Positions 44,373-54,192 are shown, counted from the stretch's first letter. The stretch is 64,000 bases of DNA from Hippea jasoniae (GCF_000744435.1 NZ_JQLX01000013.1:62001-126000), one strand, 5' to 3'. Notes: generated from the sequence alone by a model not told the origin. Numbers and translations: made by a program.

Positions 44373-46329
44373 CACGGGCGGGACATTTACAGATTTTATC
44401 TATAAAACCGAGGATGGCAAATGGGGTGTATATAAAGTTTTATCCACACCTTCCAATCCGGCTGAAGCTGTGCTTGAAGGGATAAAAAAAATCGCAAAGA
44501 GTGAACAATTTAAGGTTATTCATGGCTCCACGGTTGCCACAAATGCTATCCTTGAAAGAAAGGGTGCCTATACCGCACTTGTTATAAACAAAGGTTTTGA
44601 GGATATAATTGAAATCGGCAGACAGAATAGAACGAGGCTATATGATCTGTTTTATAAGAGAAATAAACCGCTTGTGCCGCCTGAGTTGAGATTTGGCGTT
44701 GATTGCAGAATTAACTCAAATGGCGAAATTGTTAAAGATATCGACGATAAAGACTTAGATGACCTTATAAAAAAAATAGAAGACTCAAAGGCTGAGTCGG
44801 TAGCTGTTTGCTTTTTATTTTCCTACTTAAACCCCGACCATGAAGTTAAGGTAAGAAATGTTATAAAACGGTTGGGTTTGCCTGTTTCTTTATCCTCTCA
44901 GATTTTACCAGAGTTCAGGGAGTTTGAAAGGGCAAGTACAGTTATAATAAACGCCTATGTTTCCCCAAAAATGAAACGATACATCCAGAGCTTGATCGAT
45001 GAGCTTGGTGATAATGAGTTGAGGATTATGCAATCAAATGGCGGCAGTATCTCTGCTGAAACGGCAATGGAGGAGTCGGTCAGAACAATTCTTTCAGGCC
45101 CTGCAGGTGGCGCTGTAGGGGCTTTGGAGATTGGCAGACTCGCAGGTTTTGAAAAGCTTATAACATTTGATATGGGTGGAACAAGCACCGATGTATCGTT
45201 AATTGATGGCAAACTTCCTTTAACATACGAATCTCAGATTGCCGGTTTCCCCGTTAAAGTACCCATGATAGATATTCATACAGTTGGTGCTGGCGGTGGT
45301 TCTATCGCATATATCGATAGCGGCGGTTCGCTAAAAGTGGGACCAGAAAGTGCAGGAGCTGATCCGGGTCCAATCTGTTATGGAAAGGGTGAGAAAATCA
45401 CAGTAACCGACGCAAACCTTTTCCTTGGCAGACTTGTTCCTGAGTTTTTCTTAGGCGGCGGAATGAGGCTTGATAGAGATAGACTGGATATATACTTTAC
45501 TGAAATGGCAAAGAGATTATCGATGGATGAAATAGAGCTTGCAGAAGGCATTCTAACCGTTGCCAATGCATCGATGGAAAAGGCAATCAGGGTGATCTCT
45601 GTTGATAAAGGCTACGATCCGCGTGAATTTACTCTGTTTTCGTTTGGCGGTGCTGGTGGTATGCATGCGGCTTTTCTGGCAAGACTGTTGCATATACCAA
45701 AGGTTTTCGTGCCCTTGAATCCGGGTATTTTATCTGCAATTGGAATGCTACTGTCTGATGTGATTAAGGATTACTCAATCACTGTAATGATAAAAAGCGA
45801 TGAAACAAATTATGAGAAGCTGTCTGATTTATTTGAGCCTTTAAAGAATAAAGGTGTTGAGGATTTAACAAAAGAAGGTTTTGAAAAAGACAGTATAAAG
45901 CTTGAGTGCTATCTTGATATGCGCTATCTGGGTCAATCTTATGAGATTACAGTACCGTTTGAAACAGATTATGTTGAAAGATTTCACAATTTACATGAAA
46001 TGAACTACGGATATTGTGATAAAACAAAACGGGTTGAGGTTGTTAATTTAAGGGTTAGAGCCATAGGCAGCCCTGAAAAACCTGAATTTGCCAAAATTCA
46101 AAAGGGCGAGCATATTTTAAAGGATGCTATAGCCGGATATAGAGATGTTGTGTTTGATGGAAAATTCCACCGTGCAACGATTTATAATCGTGATAAGCTG
46201 TTAGCGGGTAATGTTGTTGAAGGTCCTGCAATTGTGGTGGAGTATTCATCGACTATTGTGATTCCTCCATTTGCAAGGGCAAAGGTTGACGACTACGGCA
46301 ATCTAATCGTTGATATAGAGGGGGAATAG
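44353..46329 (+). CDS. hydantoinase/oxoprolinase subunit A
   Basis: 658 residues from the GTG at 44353, preceded by GGAGGA; the frame is open a little upstream within the regulator gene. The N-terminal GVDTGGTFTDFIY and the central SGPAGGAVGA and DMGGTSTDVSLI are ATP-binding signatures of the HyuA/OxoA family. This subunit activates cyclic amides such as hydantoins or 5-oxoproline using ATP. The next gene encodes the B subunit. Which ring compound is opened is not shown. Confidence 0.88.
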   Translation: MELIGVDTGGTFTDFIYKTEDGKWGVYKVLSTPSNPAEAVLEGIKKIAKSEQFKVIHGSTVATNAILERKGAYTALVINKGFEDIIEIGRQNRTRLYDLFYKRNKPLVPPELRFGVDCRINSNGEIVKDIDDKDLDDLIKKIEDSKAESVAVCFLFSYLNPDHEVKVRNVIKRLGLPVSLSSQILPEFREFERASTVIINAYVSPKMKRYIQSLIDELGDNELRIMQSNGGSISAETAMEESVRTILSGPAGGAVGALEIGRLAGFEKLITFDMGGTSTDVSLIDGKLPLTYESQIAGFPVKVPMIDIHTVGAGGGSIAYIDSGGSLKVGPESAGADPGPICYGKGEKITVTDANLFLGRLVPEFFLGGGMRLDRDRLDIYFTEMAKRLSMDEIELAEGILTVANASMEKAIRVISVDKGYDPREFTLFSFGGAGGMHAAFLARLLHIPKVFVPLNPGILSAIGMLLSDVIKDYSITVMIKSDETNYEKLSDLFEPLKNKGVEDLTKEGFEKDSIKLECYLDMRYLGQSYEITVPFETDYVERFHNLHEMNYGYCDKTKRVEVVNLRVRAIGSPEKPEFAKIQKGEHILKDAIAGYRDVVFDGKFHRATIYNRDKLLAGNVVEGPAIVVEYSSTIVIPPFARAKVDDYGNLIVDIEGE

Positions 46330-46330
46330 G

Positions 46331-47902
46331 ATGAAAGTCAATCCAATAATGCTTGAAGTGTTTAAAAATAAATTGAGCTCTGTGGCTGAGGAGATGGGTG
46401 TTGCCTTAAACAGAACGGCGTTTTCTCCAAATATCAAAGAGCGCAGGGATTTTTCATGTGCTGTGTTTAACAAAGAAGGCGATATGATTGCTCAGGCTGC
46501 CCATATTCCCGTTCATCTTGGTTCAATGCCTATGTCTGTAAAGGCAGCGATTGAGGAGATTGATATAAAAAGGGGCGATATGGTTATTTTAAACGACCCC
46601 TTCAAAGGAGGCACGCATCTGCCCGATATCACGATAGTAGCCGGTGTTTTTGTTGATGGCCATGATAAGCCTGTATTTTATGTGGCCAACAGAGCCCATC
46701 ATGCCGATGTGGGTGGTATGAGTTCTGGCTCAATGCCTCTATCAACCAATATTTTTCAGGAAGGTGTTATTATTCCCCCAATGAAGCTGGTTGAAGCAGG
46801 CAGGATAAACGAAAGCGTGATGAAACTGATTCTTAATAATGTCAGGACGCCGTATGAGCGTGAGGGTGATTTTAAAGCCCAGATTATGGCAAACATGACA
46901 GGTATCAAGCGGATGGAGGAGATAATCGATAAATATACGCTTGAAAAGGTGATTTTTTATGCAGATGAGCTTATCAACTATTCAGAGAGAATAATGAGAA
47001 AAACGATTCTTGAAATACCTGATGGCAGTTATTCGTTTGTGGACTTTTTAGATGATGATGGTATATCAAAGAAGGATATAAGGATTGAGTTGAATCTCAC
47101 AGTCGATGGTGATAAAGCTGTGCTTGATTTTTCCAATAGTGATAAACAGGTTGAGGGTAGCATAAACGCTGTTTATGCCATTACGCTTTCTGCATGCCTG
47201 TATGTGTTTAGATCTTTGGTTGATGAGGATATACCGACAAATACGGGTTGTCTAAGACCGATTGAGCTTATAACAAAAAAGGGTAGTATTGTAGATGCTG
47301 TATTTCCTGCAGCGGTGGCAGGTGGAAATGTTGAAACATCTCAAAGGATCGTTGATGTGATTTTGGGTGCCCTTGCAAAGGCGATACCAGAAAAAATTCC
47401 TGCTGCCAGTCAGGGAACGATGAACAATATAGCCATAGGTGGTGTTGATCCATTCAGCAATGAGCCGTTTGCCTATTATGAGACGCTGGGTGGAGGTATG
47501 GGTGCATCACCTGTATCGCACGGGGAAAGCGCTATTCACTCACACATGACAAACACGCTGAATACTCCCATTGAAGCTTTGGAATACACATATCCGTTTG
47601 TTGTTAAGTCATACGGCATAAGGAAAAATTCAGGAGGCAGAGGCAAATTTGTTGGTGGTGATGGTCTGATTAAAGAGATTGAGCTATTGGGTGGAGCTGA
47701 GGTTACCGTGATCTCAGAGCGCAGAAGGCTTTCGCCCTACGGTTTAAAAGGGGGAGAAGATGGTGCAAGGGGCAATAATCTGATTATTTCTGGTGGTGTG
47801 GTGAAACAGATGCCGCCAAAGTTTTCTGCAAAGCTCAAAAAGGGTGATGTTTTGAGGATAGAAACACCCGGCGGCGGTGGCTATTTTAGGTTTAAAGGAT
47901 AA
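46331..47902 (+). CDS. hydantoinase/oxoprolinase subunit B
   Basis: 523 residues, the full length of the HyuB family. NPIMLEVFKNKL at the N-terminus, GDMVILNDPFKGGTHLPDI near residue 77, ANRAHHADVGGMSSGSMP near residue 115 and ETLGGGMGASP near residue 386 are typical. The HHADVGG histidines are likely metal or catalytic residues. It starts 2 bases after subunit A. With A it should hydrolyse a cyclic amide; some relatives act on acetone or acetophenone carboxylation, so this is an alternative. Confidence 0.88.
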   Translation: MKVNPIMLEVFKNKLSSVAEEMGVALNRTAFSPNIKERRDFSCAVFNKEGDMIAQAAHIPVHLGSMPMSVKAAIEEIDIKRGDMVILNDPFKGGTHLPDITIVAGVFVDGHDKPVFYVANRAHHADVGGMSSGSMPLSTNIFQEGVIIPPMKLVEAGRINESVMKLILNNVRTPYEREGDFKAQIMANMTGIKRMEEIIDKYTLEKVIFYADELINYSERIMRKTILEIPDGSYSFVDFLDDDGISKKDIRIELNLTVDGDKAVLDFSNSDKQVEGSINAVYAITLSACLYVFRSLVDEDIPTNTGCLRPIELITKKGSIVDAVFPAAVAGGNVETSQRIVDVILGALAKAIPEKIPAASQGTMNNIAIGGVDPFSNEPFAYYETLGGGMGASPVSHGESAIHSHMTNTLNTPIEALEYTYPFVVKSYGIRKNSGGRGKFVGGDGLIKEIELLGGAEVTVISERRRLSPYGLKGGEDGARGNNLIISGGVVKQMPPKFSAKLKKGDVLRIETPGGGGYFRFKG

Positions 47903-47922
47903 AAATTTACAGGAGGTGGTTT

Positions 47923-48903
47923 ATGAAAAGGGTAGTGGGTTTATTTGTAGCATTGCTGTTTGTGGCTTTTGCGTTTTCTGCAAAGGCGGATGTCTTTAAG
48001 ATGAACCTCAATGCAATCTATGGGCCAAAAAGCATCCACACATTGGGCGCCATGAAATTTGCAAAGCTGGTTAAAAAGTACACCCATGGACAGGTAGTAA
48101 TTACCGTTTACCCCGGTGGTAGTCTGGGATTTAAAGGCCCTGAGCTTTTGAGGGTTGTGCGGGATGGTCAGGTGCCTATGTCTGATATCCTGATGGGTGT
48201 TGTATCAGGCAGCGAACATGTATTTGGCATAAGCTCCCTTCCAAGGCTTGTAAAATCCTACAAAGAGGCATGGAAACTCTATCAAGCATGCAAACCGCTT
48301 TATGAAAAAGCTGCTCTTAAGTGGCATCAAAAATTCCTCTATGCTGCACCATGGCCTCCCAGTGGTCTTGTAACAAAGAAAATGATTAAAACAAAAACAG
48401 ACCTTAAGGGTATTAAAATCAGAACATACGATAGAAACGGTGCAGAGTTTTTAAGATTACTGGGTGCAAATGCTGTGTCTATGCCGTGGGGAGATGTTTA
48501 TCAGGCTTTGAGAACCAACCTTATAAACGGTGTGTTAACAAGTGCTGAATCAACAAAAAACGGTAAATTCTGGGAGGTTTTGAAGTATTTTGAGCCGATT
48601 AATTATGCATATCCTCTAAATATGGTAACAATAAACCTTGATTACTGGAATGCTTTGACGCCTGCTCAGAAAAAGGCTATGCTAAGAGCCGCAAAAGAAA
48701 CAGAAAAAGCCCAGTGGGCCTACTCTGAGAGAATCAACAGCGAGGATTTAAAGATTATTAAAGAGCATGGTATGAAAGTTGTAAAACCAACAAAAGAGTT
48801 TGAAAACCAGATGGATGCTGCAGCTAAGGTATTAATTGATGAGTTCTTAAAGAAAGCCTCACCGCAGGAGAAAAAAATCATCGAGGGGTTTGTTGGTAAA
48901 TAA
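47923..48903 (+). CDS. TRAP transporter substrate-binding protein (DctP type)
   Basis: 326 residues. A signal peptide (about 1-22, ending AFSAKA) precedes a DctP fold, with GPKSIHTLGAMKFAKLVKK, VYPGGSLGFKGPELLRVVRDGQVPM and the LKGIKIRTYDRNGAEFL region that holds the carboxylate-binding arginine. It delivers a carboxylated substrate to the membrane subunits encoded next. Given the hydantoinase genes, candidates are 5-oxoproline or N-carbamoyl/hydantoin carboxylates; that is inference. AGGAGGTGG precedes the ATG. Confidence 0.9.
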   Translation: MKRVVGLFVALLFVAFAFSAKADVFKMNLNAIYGPKSIHTLGAMKFAKLVKKYTHGQVVITVYPGGSLGFKGPELLRVVRDGQVPMSDILMGVVSGSEHVFGISSLPRLVKSYKEAWKLYQACKPLYEKAALKWHQKFLYAAPWPPSGLVTKKMIKTKTDLKGIKIRTYDRNGAEFLRLLGANAVSMPWGDVYQALRTNLINGVLTSAESTKNGKFWEVLKYFEPINYAYPLNMVTINLDYWNALTPAQKKAMLRAAKETEKAQWAYSERINSEDLKIIKEHGMKVVKPTKEFENQMDAAAKVLIDEFLKKASPQEKKIIEGFVGK

Positions 48904-49379
48904 TGGAAAAGATAATAAGCTGGATAGATAGGTTAAGCGATTATGCTGCCTATCTGTCTGGCTTGCTTTTAATTGTTATAGTTCTTTTGATCCTTGCCAA
49001 TGTTTCATTGATGACTTTTTTCAATAAATCGATAATGATTACAGATGAATATTCGGCATATATGTTTGCTGCCTTTGTTATGTTTGGTCTTGCCTATACT
49101 TTAAAAGCCAAAGGTCACATAAGAATCAATGTTTTAACATCAAGACTGCCTAATAGCATAAAAAGATTTTTTGAGATTTTTGCAATTGTAATAGCCATGG
49201 TTTTAACAGCATTTATGTTTTATTATGCCATTTTGATGGTAAAACAGGCCTATATTTACCAGATGCGGTCAGATACGGTGGCTCAAACGCTTCTGTGGAT
49301 TCCGCAGTTGTGCTTACCTATAGGCTTTTTTAGCCTGCTTTTACAGTTGATAGCAGAGTTTTTTAAGGTGATAAAATGA
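48903..49379 (+). CDS. TRAP transporter small permease (DctQ type)
   Basis: 158 residues with four membrane helices. The conserved pattern ITDEYSAYMFAAFVMFGLAYTLKAKGHIRI near residue 41 is the DctQ signature around helix 2. The ATG overlaps the stop of the binding protein gene (TAATG), and the large permease starts 4 bases before its end. It links the binding protein to the large permease. Confidence 0.9.
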   Translation: MEKIISWIDRLSDYAAYLSGLLLIVIVLLILANVSLMTFFNKSIMITDEYSAYMFAAFVMFGLAYTLKAKGHIRINVLTSRLPNSIKRFFEIFAIVIAMVLTAFMFYYAILMVKQAYIYQMRSDTVAQTLLWIPQLCLPIGFFSLLLQLIAEFFKVIK

Positions 49380-50710
49380 TTTCAGATCCGATGATACTAT
49401 TGATTTTTATGATAGCTGCCTTGTTTTTCTTTTTATTGAGTGGTCTGTGGATCGGTTTTTCTTTGTTTGCCACAGGCGTTGCTGTTATGCTTGCATACAA
49501 ATTTACACTGCCGCCCACAATATCGATCTGGTCAAAAATCGGTGGTCTGATTGTTAATTCCTCATGGAACAGCCTTGATTCCTGGTCTTTGGTGGCCTTG
49601 CCTTTGTTTGTTTTTATGGGTGAGATTTTGTATCACACAGATATTTCAAACAGGCTGTTTAACGGCCTTTTGCCGTGGTTTTCAAAGATTCCTGGCAAGC
49701 TTTTGCATCTAAATGTTGTTGCCTGTTCTTTATTTGCTGCAGTTTCAGGTTCATCTGCTGCAACCACTGCAACGGTTGGTAAAATAACGCTTGCTGAGTT
49801 AAGAAAAAGGGGATATTCAAAGAGTTTATCGGTTGGATCTTTGGCTGGTGCTGGAACGCTTGGTTTTTTGATTCCTCCAAGTCTTATTATGATTATCTAC
49901 GGTGTTATGAGTAATGTTTCTATAGGCAAACTGTTTATGGCTGGTGTGATTCCGGGGCTTCTGCTTGGTGGTTTATACTCGCTGTATATTGCTATTGCTG
50001 CGATAGTTAAACCTTCTATTGTGCCCAAAGATGAAGAGAAATTTACATTAAAGGATAAAATTGGATCTTTAAAGGATATTGCACCTGTATTTACATTGAT
50101 TTTGATTGTGCTTGGCAGTATCTATCTGGGTTTTGCAACACCTGTTGAGGCAGCTGCACTGGGCGTTGTGTTTTCTTCTTTGATGGCTGTAATATTTAAA
50201 ACAATGAATATTAAAAATATGTCTGTGGCCATAAAAAACACCATAAAAACCACCGTTATGATTGCATTTATCATGATGGGAGCAGCATTTCTATCTCAGG
50301 TTGCAGGTTTTAGCGGCATAACACGTGCCCTGAGTATGTATGTGGCTCAGTCTCATCTTACACCTTATCAATTGCTTGCGATTGTGGGTGTGATGTATCT
50401 GTTTTTAGGCGCTATTTTGGATGGTGTGTCTATGGTTGTTATGACAACACCTATAATTTTGCCGATAATGCAGCAGGCTGGTTTTGAGCCTCTCTGGTTT
50501 GGCATATTCCTTGTCATAATGGTTGAACTTGCCCAGATTACGCCACCTGTTGGGTTTTCGTTGTTTGTTATTGAAGGGATCTCTGATGAGAATGTTGCAA
50601 ATATCATCAAATACAGCTTTCCTTTTTTTCTGATTATGATTTTTGTTGTTGCAATTCTGGCTGCCTTTCCCCAAATTGTTTACTTTTTGCCTGCTCATAT
50701 GATAAAATAA
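49376..50710 (+). CDS. TRAP transporter large permease (DctM type)
   Basis: 444 residues with about 12 membrane helices. DctM marks are ALPLFVFMGEIL near residue 76, SGSSAATTATVGKITLAELRKRGY near residue 124 and AGTLGFLIPPS near residue 159. The repeat LGAILDGVSMVVMTTPI near residue 343 comes later. It carries the substrate with sodium ions. It is the last gene of the GntR-led unit, and the second sirtuin starts 6 bases later. Confidence 0.93.
   Translation: MISDPMILLIFMIAALFFFLLSGLWIGFSLFATGVAVMLAYKFTLPPTISIWSKIGGLIVNSSWNSLDSWSLVALPLFVFMGEILYHTDISNRLFNGLLPWFSKIPGKLLHLNVVACSLFAAVSGSSAATTATVGKITLAELRKRGYSKSLSVGSLAGAGTLGFLIPPSLIMIIYGVMSNVSIGKLFMAGVIPGLLLGGLYSLYIAIAAIVKPSIVPKDEEKFTLKDKIGSLKDIAPVFTLILIVLGSIYLGFATPVEAAALGVVFSSLMAVIFKTMNIKNMSVAIKNTIKTTVMIAFIMMGAAFLSQVAGFSGITRALSMYVAQSHLTPYQLLAIVGVMYLFLGAILDGVSMVVMTTPIILPIMQQAGFEPLWFGIFLVIMVELAQITPPVGFSLFVIEGISDENVANIIKYSFPFFLIMIFVVAILAAFPQIVYFLPAHMIK
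50700..50708 (+). promoter_or_regulatory. extended -10 candidate upstream of the second sirtuin
   Basis: TGA followed by TAAAAT at 50703-50708, then 8 bases to the ATG at 50717, inside the last codons of the TRAP permease. No Shine-Dalgarno sequence. Because it overlaps coding sequence it could be fortuitous, so read-through from the TRAP operon remains possible. Confidence 0.3.
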
Positions 50711-50716
50711 AACTGT

Positions 50717-51436
50717 ATGGACAGATTGAGTGAGGCAAAAGCATTAATAAAAGAAACAGAAAAAGATAAAATAGTTGTTTTTTCTGGTGCGGGAATTTCG
50801 ATTGCAAGCGGTATCCCTCCATTTAGAGGCAAGGATGGACTGTGGAGCAAATACGACCCAACTGTGTTTGATATTGACTTTTTCTTAACCCAGCCTGCCA
50901 AAAGCTGGCATTACATCAAAGAGATTTTTTATAGTTATCTTTTGAAGGATGTTAAACCCAATGCGGCTCATTATGCCGTTGCAAAACTTGGCTGTCCTGT
51001 TATCACACAAAACATAGATGGTCTGCATCAGGCTGCAGGCTCAAAAGAGGTTGTTGAGTTCCACGGCACAGCTGAAACGCTTGTCTGTGTTGATTGCAAG
51101 AAACGCTACAACCGCAAAGAGGTTAATCTAAATGTAGAAATTCCCAGATGTAGATGCGGTGGTATTTTGAAGCCTGATTTTGTGTTTTTCAAAGAGCCTA
51201 TACCTCAGCATGCGTTTGATCGTTCCATAGAGCTTGCTGAAAACTGTAAGGTAATGATTGTTGTAGGAACAACGGGAGAGATTATGCCAGCAAGCAGGAT
51301 TCCTTACCTTGCCAAAAGACACGGTGCTAAAATTATAGAGGTTAATGTTGCTGCATCCAATTTCACATACGAGATAACAGATATTTTTCTTAAAGGCAAA
51401 GCAGAAGAAATTTTACCTTTACTTGTTGAGGAGTAG
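50717..51436 (+). CDS. Sir2-family NAD-dependent protein deacylase (second of two)
   Basis: 239 residues. [17 protein letters not shown] near residue 22, [12 protein letters not shown] near residue 96 and EFHGTA with the catalytic histidine are diagnostic. The zinc site has a CVDC pair and then CRC, one residue shorter between cysteines than in the first sirtuin. It thus differs from the sirtuin at 4021. The glnS ATG follows 2 bases after its stop. It would deacylate protein lysines using NAD; targets unknown. Confidence 0.9.
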   Translation: MDRLSEAKALIKETEKDKIVVFSGAGISIASGIPPFRGKDGLWSKYDPTVFDIDFFLTQPAKSWHYIKEIFYSYLLKDVKPNAAHYAVAKLGCPVITQNIDGLHQAAGSKEVVEFHGTAETLVCVDCKKRYNRKEVNLNVEIPRCRCGGILKPDFVFFKEPIPQHAFDRSIELAENCKVMIVVGTTGEIMPASRIPYLAKRHGAKIIEVNVAASNFTYEITDIFLKGKAEEILPLLVEE

Positions 51437-51438
51437 AA

Positions 51439-53109
51439 ATGCCTGATAAACCATCAAAAAATTTTATAGAAGAGATAGTTGAGAAAGACCTGGATGAAAA
51501 TAGGTATGAGGGTAGGGTGCATACACGTTTTCCACCAGAGCCAAACGGTTATCTTCATATAGGCCATGCAAAGTCTATCTGTTTAAATTTTGGTATAGCC
51601 GAAAAATACAACGGCAAGTGCAACCTGAGGTTTGATGATACCAATCCTTTGAAGGAAGGCAAGGAGTATGTCAAATCGATTATTGAGGATGTGAAGTGGC
51701 TTGGTTTTGACTGGGAGGATAGGCTGTTTTTTGCCTCTGATTACTTTGAAAGGATGTATGAACTTGCCGTTGAATTGATAAAGAAAGGCAAGGCGTATGT
51801 ATGTGATTTAAGCAATGAAGAAATCAGACAATACAGGGGCACATTGACACAGCCAGGCAAAGAAAGCCCCTACAGGAATAGAAGTATCGAGGAAAATTTA
51901 GATCTATTTGAGCGCATGAAAAACGGTGAGTTTGAAGAAGGCTCAAAAACCCTCCGTGCAAAAATTGACATGGCCCATCCAAACCTCAATATGCGTGACC
52001 CTGTAATGTATAGAATTATCAAAAAACCGCACTACAGACAGGGTAATAAATGGTATATCTATCCGACTTACGACTGGGCTCACTGTCTTGAGGATTCCTT
52101 TGAACTCATAACCCATTCGCTGTGCACACTGGAGTTTGCAGACCACAGGATTTTATATGAGTGGTTTCTGGATCAGCTTGAAATATATAAACCTCAACAG
52201 ATCGAATTTGGAAGATTGAATCTCACATATACTGTATTGAGTAAAAGAAAGCTATCTATACTTGTTAAAGAGGGTTATGTTAACGGCTGGGATGATCCTC
52301 GAATGCCCACAATAGCAGGTCTAAGAAGAAGAGGTTATACGCCCGAGGCAATTAGGGATTTTGTTGAGAGAACCGGTGTGTCAAGAACCGACTCTGTTGT
52401 TGATTATGCTCTGCTTGAGCACTGCATAAGAGAGGATCTAAACAAAAGGGCAAACAGGGTTATGGCTGTGCTAAATCCTGTTAAGGTGATAATAGAAAAC
52501 TATCCAGAGGATAAGGTTGAGTGGCTTGATGCAGAAAACAACCCTGAAGATAAAAATGCAGGCTTTAGAAAAATACCATTTTGCAGAGAGATTTACATAG
52601 AAAGAGAAGATTTTATGGAAGATCCTCCAAAGAAATACTTCAGGCTTGCACCGGATAGAGAGGTTCGACTAAAACATGCCTACTACATCAGATGCGTTGA
52701 TGTTAAAAAAGATGAAAACGGCGAAATCAAAGAGATTATCTGCAGATACGATCCAGACTCAAAGGGTGGATGGAGCAAAGATGGCAGAAAGGTTAAAGGA
52801 ACATTGCACTGGGTAAGTGCAAGGCATTGTATAGATGCTGAGGTCAGGCTTTATGAACATCTATTTACAAAAGAAAATCCCGATGAGGATGAGGATTTCC
52901 TGCAAAATATAAACCCGAACTCATTAGTTATGCTTAAAAACTGCAAGCTTGAGCCCTCATTGAAGGATGCAAAGGTTGGCGAGAGGTTTCAGTTTTTAAG
53001 AAAGGGATATTTTTGTGTTGACAAAGACTCAACAGCTGAAAAACCCGTATTTAACAGAATCGTAACGCTTAAGGATAGCTGGGCGAAGATAAAGAATAAA
53101 CTGACCTAA
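51439..53109 (+). CDS. glnS: glutaminyl-tRNA synthetase
   Basis: 556 residues, a usual length for bacterial GlnRS. The HIGH motif is [16 protein letters not shown] near residue 33 and the KMSKS equivalent [10 protein letters not shown] near residue 267; [16 protein letters not shown] marks the C-terminal beta barrels. It charges tRNA-Gln directly. GAGGAG precedes the ATG. With gatB also present, this organism can probably form Gln-tRNA directly and use GatCAB for Asn-tRNA. Its stop overlaps the convergent antiporter gene by 4 bases. Confidence 0.95.
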   Translation: MPDKPSKNFIEEIVEKDLDENRYEGRVHTRFPPEPNGYLHIGHAKSICLNFGIAEKYNGKCNLRFDDTNPLKEGKEYVKSIIEDVKWLGFDWEDRLFFASDYFERMYELAVELIKKGKAYVCDLSNEEIRQYRGTLTQPGKESPYRNRSIEENLDLFERMKNGEFEEGSKTLRAKIDMAHPNLNMRDPVMYRIIKKPHYRQGNKWYIYPTYDWAHCLEDSFELITHSLCTLEFADHRILYEWFLDQLEIYKPQQIEFGRLNLTYTVLSKRKLSILVKEGYVNGWDDPRMPTIAGLRRRGYTPEAIRDFVERTGVSRTDSVVDYALLEHCIREDLNKRANRVMAVLNPVKVIIENYPEDKVEWLDAENNPEDKNAGFRKIPFCREIYIEREDFMEDPPKKYFRLAPDREVRLKHAYYIRCVDVKKDENGEIKEIICRYDPDSKGGWSKDGRKVKGTLHWVSARHCIDAEVRLYEHLFTKENPDEDEDFLQNINPNSLVMLKNCKLEPSLKDAKVGERFQFLRKGYFCVDKDSTAEKPVFNRIVTLKDSWAKIKNKLT

Positions 53110-54023
53110 AAAAACAGTTTATAAACAAAAAATCCGTAGAATATAACGAGTATGAAGCCGATCCAGCGTGAGCTGTTTCTGTTTTTCAGTATAAAACCAA
53201 GCAGTATGGTTGCAGCAACCAAAAAGGGTATAGCGTATGTTTTTGTTGGCTGGTCGATATTTAGTTGACCAAACAACGATGAAAAACCTAATACACCCAA
53301 GGCGTTGAAGATATTTGATCCAACAACGTTGCCAACGGCTATCTCCATCTTTCCCTTTCTTGCAGCCGTTGCGCTTACCACAAGTTCAGGCAGGCTTGTG
53401 CCAAGAGCAATAACCGTTGCTGCAATGATACCTGTGGCTATATGAAGTAGTTGCGATAGTTTGATAACATTTATAATGGTGTATTTTGCACCAAAATTCA
53501 GAAGCACAATACTTGCAATTAAAATCAGCGGATCTTTTATGGTTGGTGTGGTGTTTTCTATGTCAACCTCTTTTTTAACCTTTAAGGCATAGGTTATATA
53601 AACAGTTAGAGAAATAAGACTGAAAAATCCTTCAATTAAACCAAACCTGTTGCCCAAAAAAGCAAAGTAGATAAACAGCGTTGTAAAAAGCAGAACGGGA
53701 TAATCTATCAATAAAGCGTCATACTCGATATAATTCTTTTTTGCAAAAATAAAAGTAACGCCCAAAACAAGCAGTATATTTGTAATATTTGAGCCTGCTA
53801 CATCTGCTATCACGATTTCTGAGTGGTGTTTTAAAACGGCGGCTATGCTTGTTACAAGCTCTGGAAGGCTTGTGCCGATGCTCAAAATTATTGCGCCAAT
53901 AATAAACGGTGAAAGCCCTAACCATAAACCTATCCGCTCTGCTGAGATGGTAAAATAGTCTGCTGATTTTACAACGACAGCTAAAGAGATAAAAAAGATA
54001 ACAGCATTTGTTAATATTTCCAT
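53106..54023 (-). CDS. sodium/calcium exchanger-type antiporter (YrbG/CaxA family)
   Basis: 305 residues from the ATG at 54023; a longer frame runs upstream through the tRNA gene and is not used. About ten membrane helices form two inverted halves, each with an alpha-repeat: [20 protein letters not shown] near residue 48, and the second [20 protein letters not shown] near residue 205. GSNI follows each. The family exchanges calcium or other cations for sodium or protons; the ion is not determined. The start codon follows a -10 box by 7 bases without a ribosome site. Confidence 0.88.
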   Translation of the reverse strand: MEILTNAVIFFISLAVVVKSADYFTISAERIGLWLGLSPFIIGAIILSIGTSLPELVTSIAAVLKHHSEIVIADVAGSNITNILLVLGVTFIFAKKNYIEYDALLIDYPVLLFTTLFIYFAFLGNRFGLIEGFFSLISLTVYITYALKVKKEVDIENTTPTIKDPLILIASIVLLNFGAKYTIINVIKLSQLLHIATGIIAATVIALGTSLPELVVSATAARKGKMEIAVGNVVGSNIFNALGVLGFSSLFGQLNIDQPTKTYAIPFLVAATILLGFILKNRNSSRWIGFILVIFYGFFVYKLFF

Positions 54024-54030
54024 GATGGCT

Positions 54031-54060
54031 ATTCTAACACAGCCATCTAACTCTTGACAA
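54031..54060 (-). promoter_or_regulatory. antiporter promoter, leaderless layout, overlapping the tRNA promoter
   Basis: On the minus strand TTGTCA at 54060-54055, 18 bases and TAGAAT at 54036-54031, then 7 bases to the ATG. Its -35 shares five bases with the plus-strand TTGACA of the tRNA-Leu promoter, so the two promoters probably compete for polymerase. Confidence 0.45.
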
Positions 54061-54081
54061 GGTGTAAAAAATAAGTATATT
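54054..54081 (+). promoter_or_regulatory. promoter of tRNA-Leu
   Basis: TTGACA at 54054-54059, a 16-base spacer and TATATT at 54076-54081, placing the transcript start near 54088, a few bases before the mature tRNA 5' end. Confidence 0.6.
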
Positions 54082-54093
54082 GCTATGTGTTCA

Positions 54094-54180
54094 GCCGAGG
54101 TGGTGGAACAGGTAGACACGCCATCTTGAGGGGGTGGTGGGAGTAATCCCGTGCGGGTTCAAGTCCCGCCCTCGGCACCA
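54094..54180 (+). tRNA. tRNA-Leu, anticodon GAG
   Basis: An 87-base class II tRNA. The acceptor stem is GCCGAGG with CCTCGGC, followed by A and an encoded CCA end. The anticodon stem CCATC/GGTGG encloses the loop TTGAGGG, giving anticodon GAG for CUC and CUU. A long variable arm (GGGA with TCCC) and the GGTTCAAGTCC T-arm are as expected for leucine. Confidence 0.95.
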
Positions 54181-54192
54181 ATGAAAGTAATT

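Noticed and set aside
54024-54119. Upstream extension of the antiporter reading frame
   Set aside because: It runs antisense through the tRNA-Leu gene and its promoter; the ATG at 54023 matches family length and lies behind a promoter.
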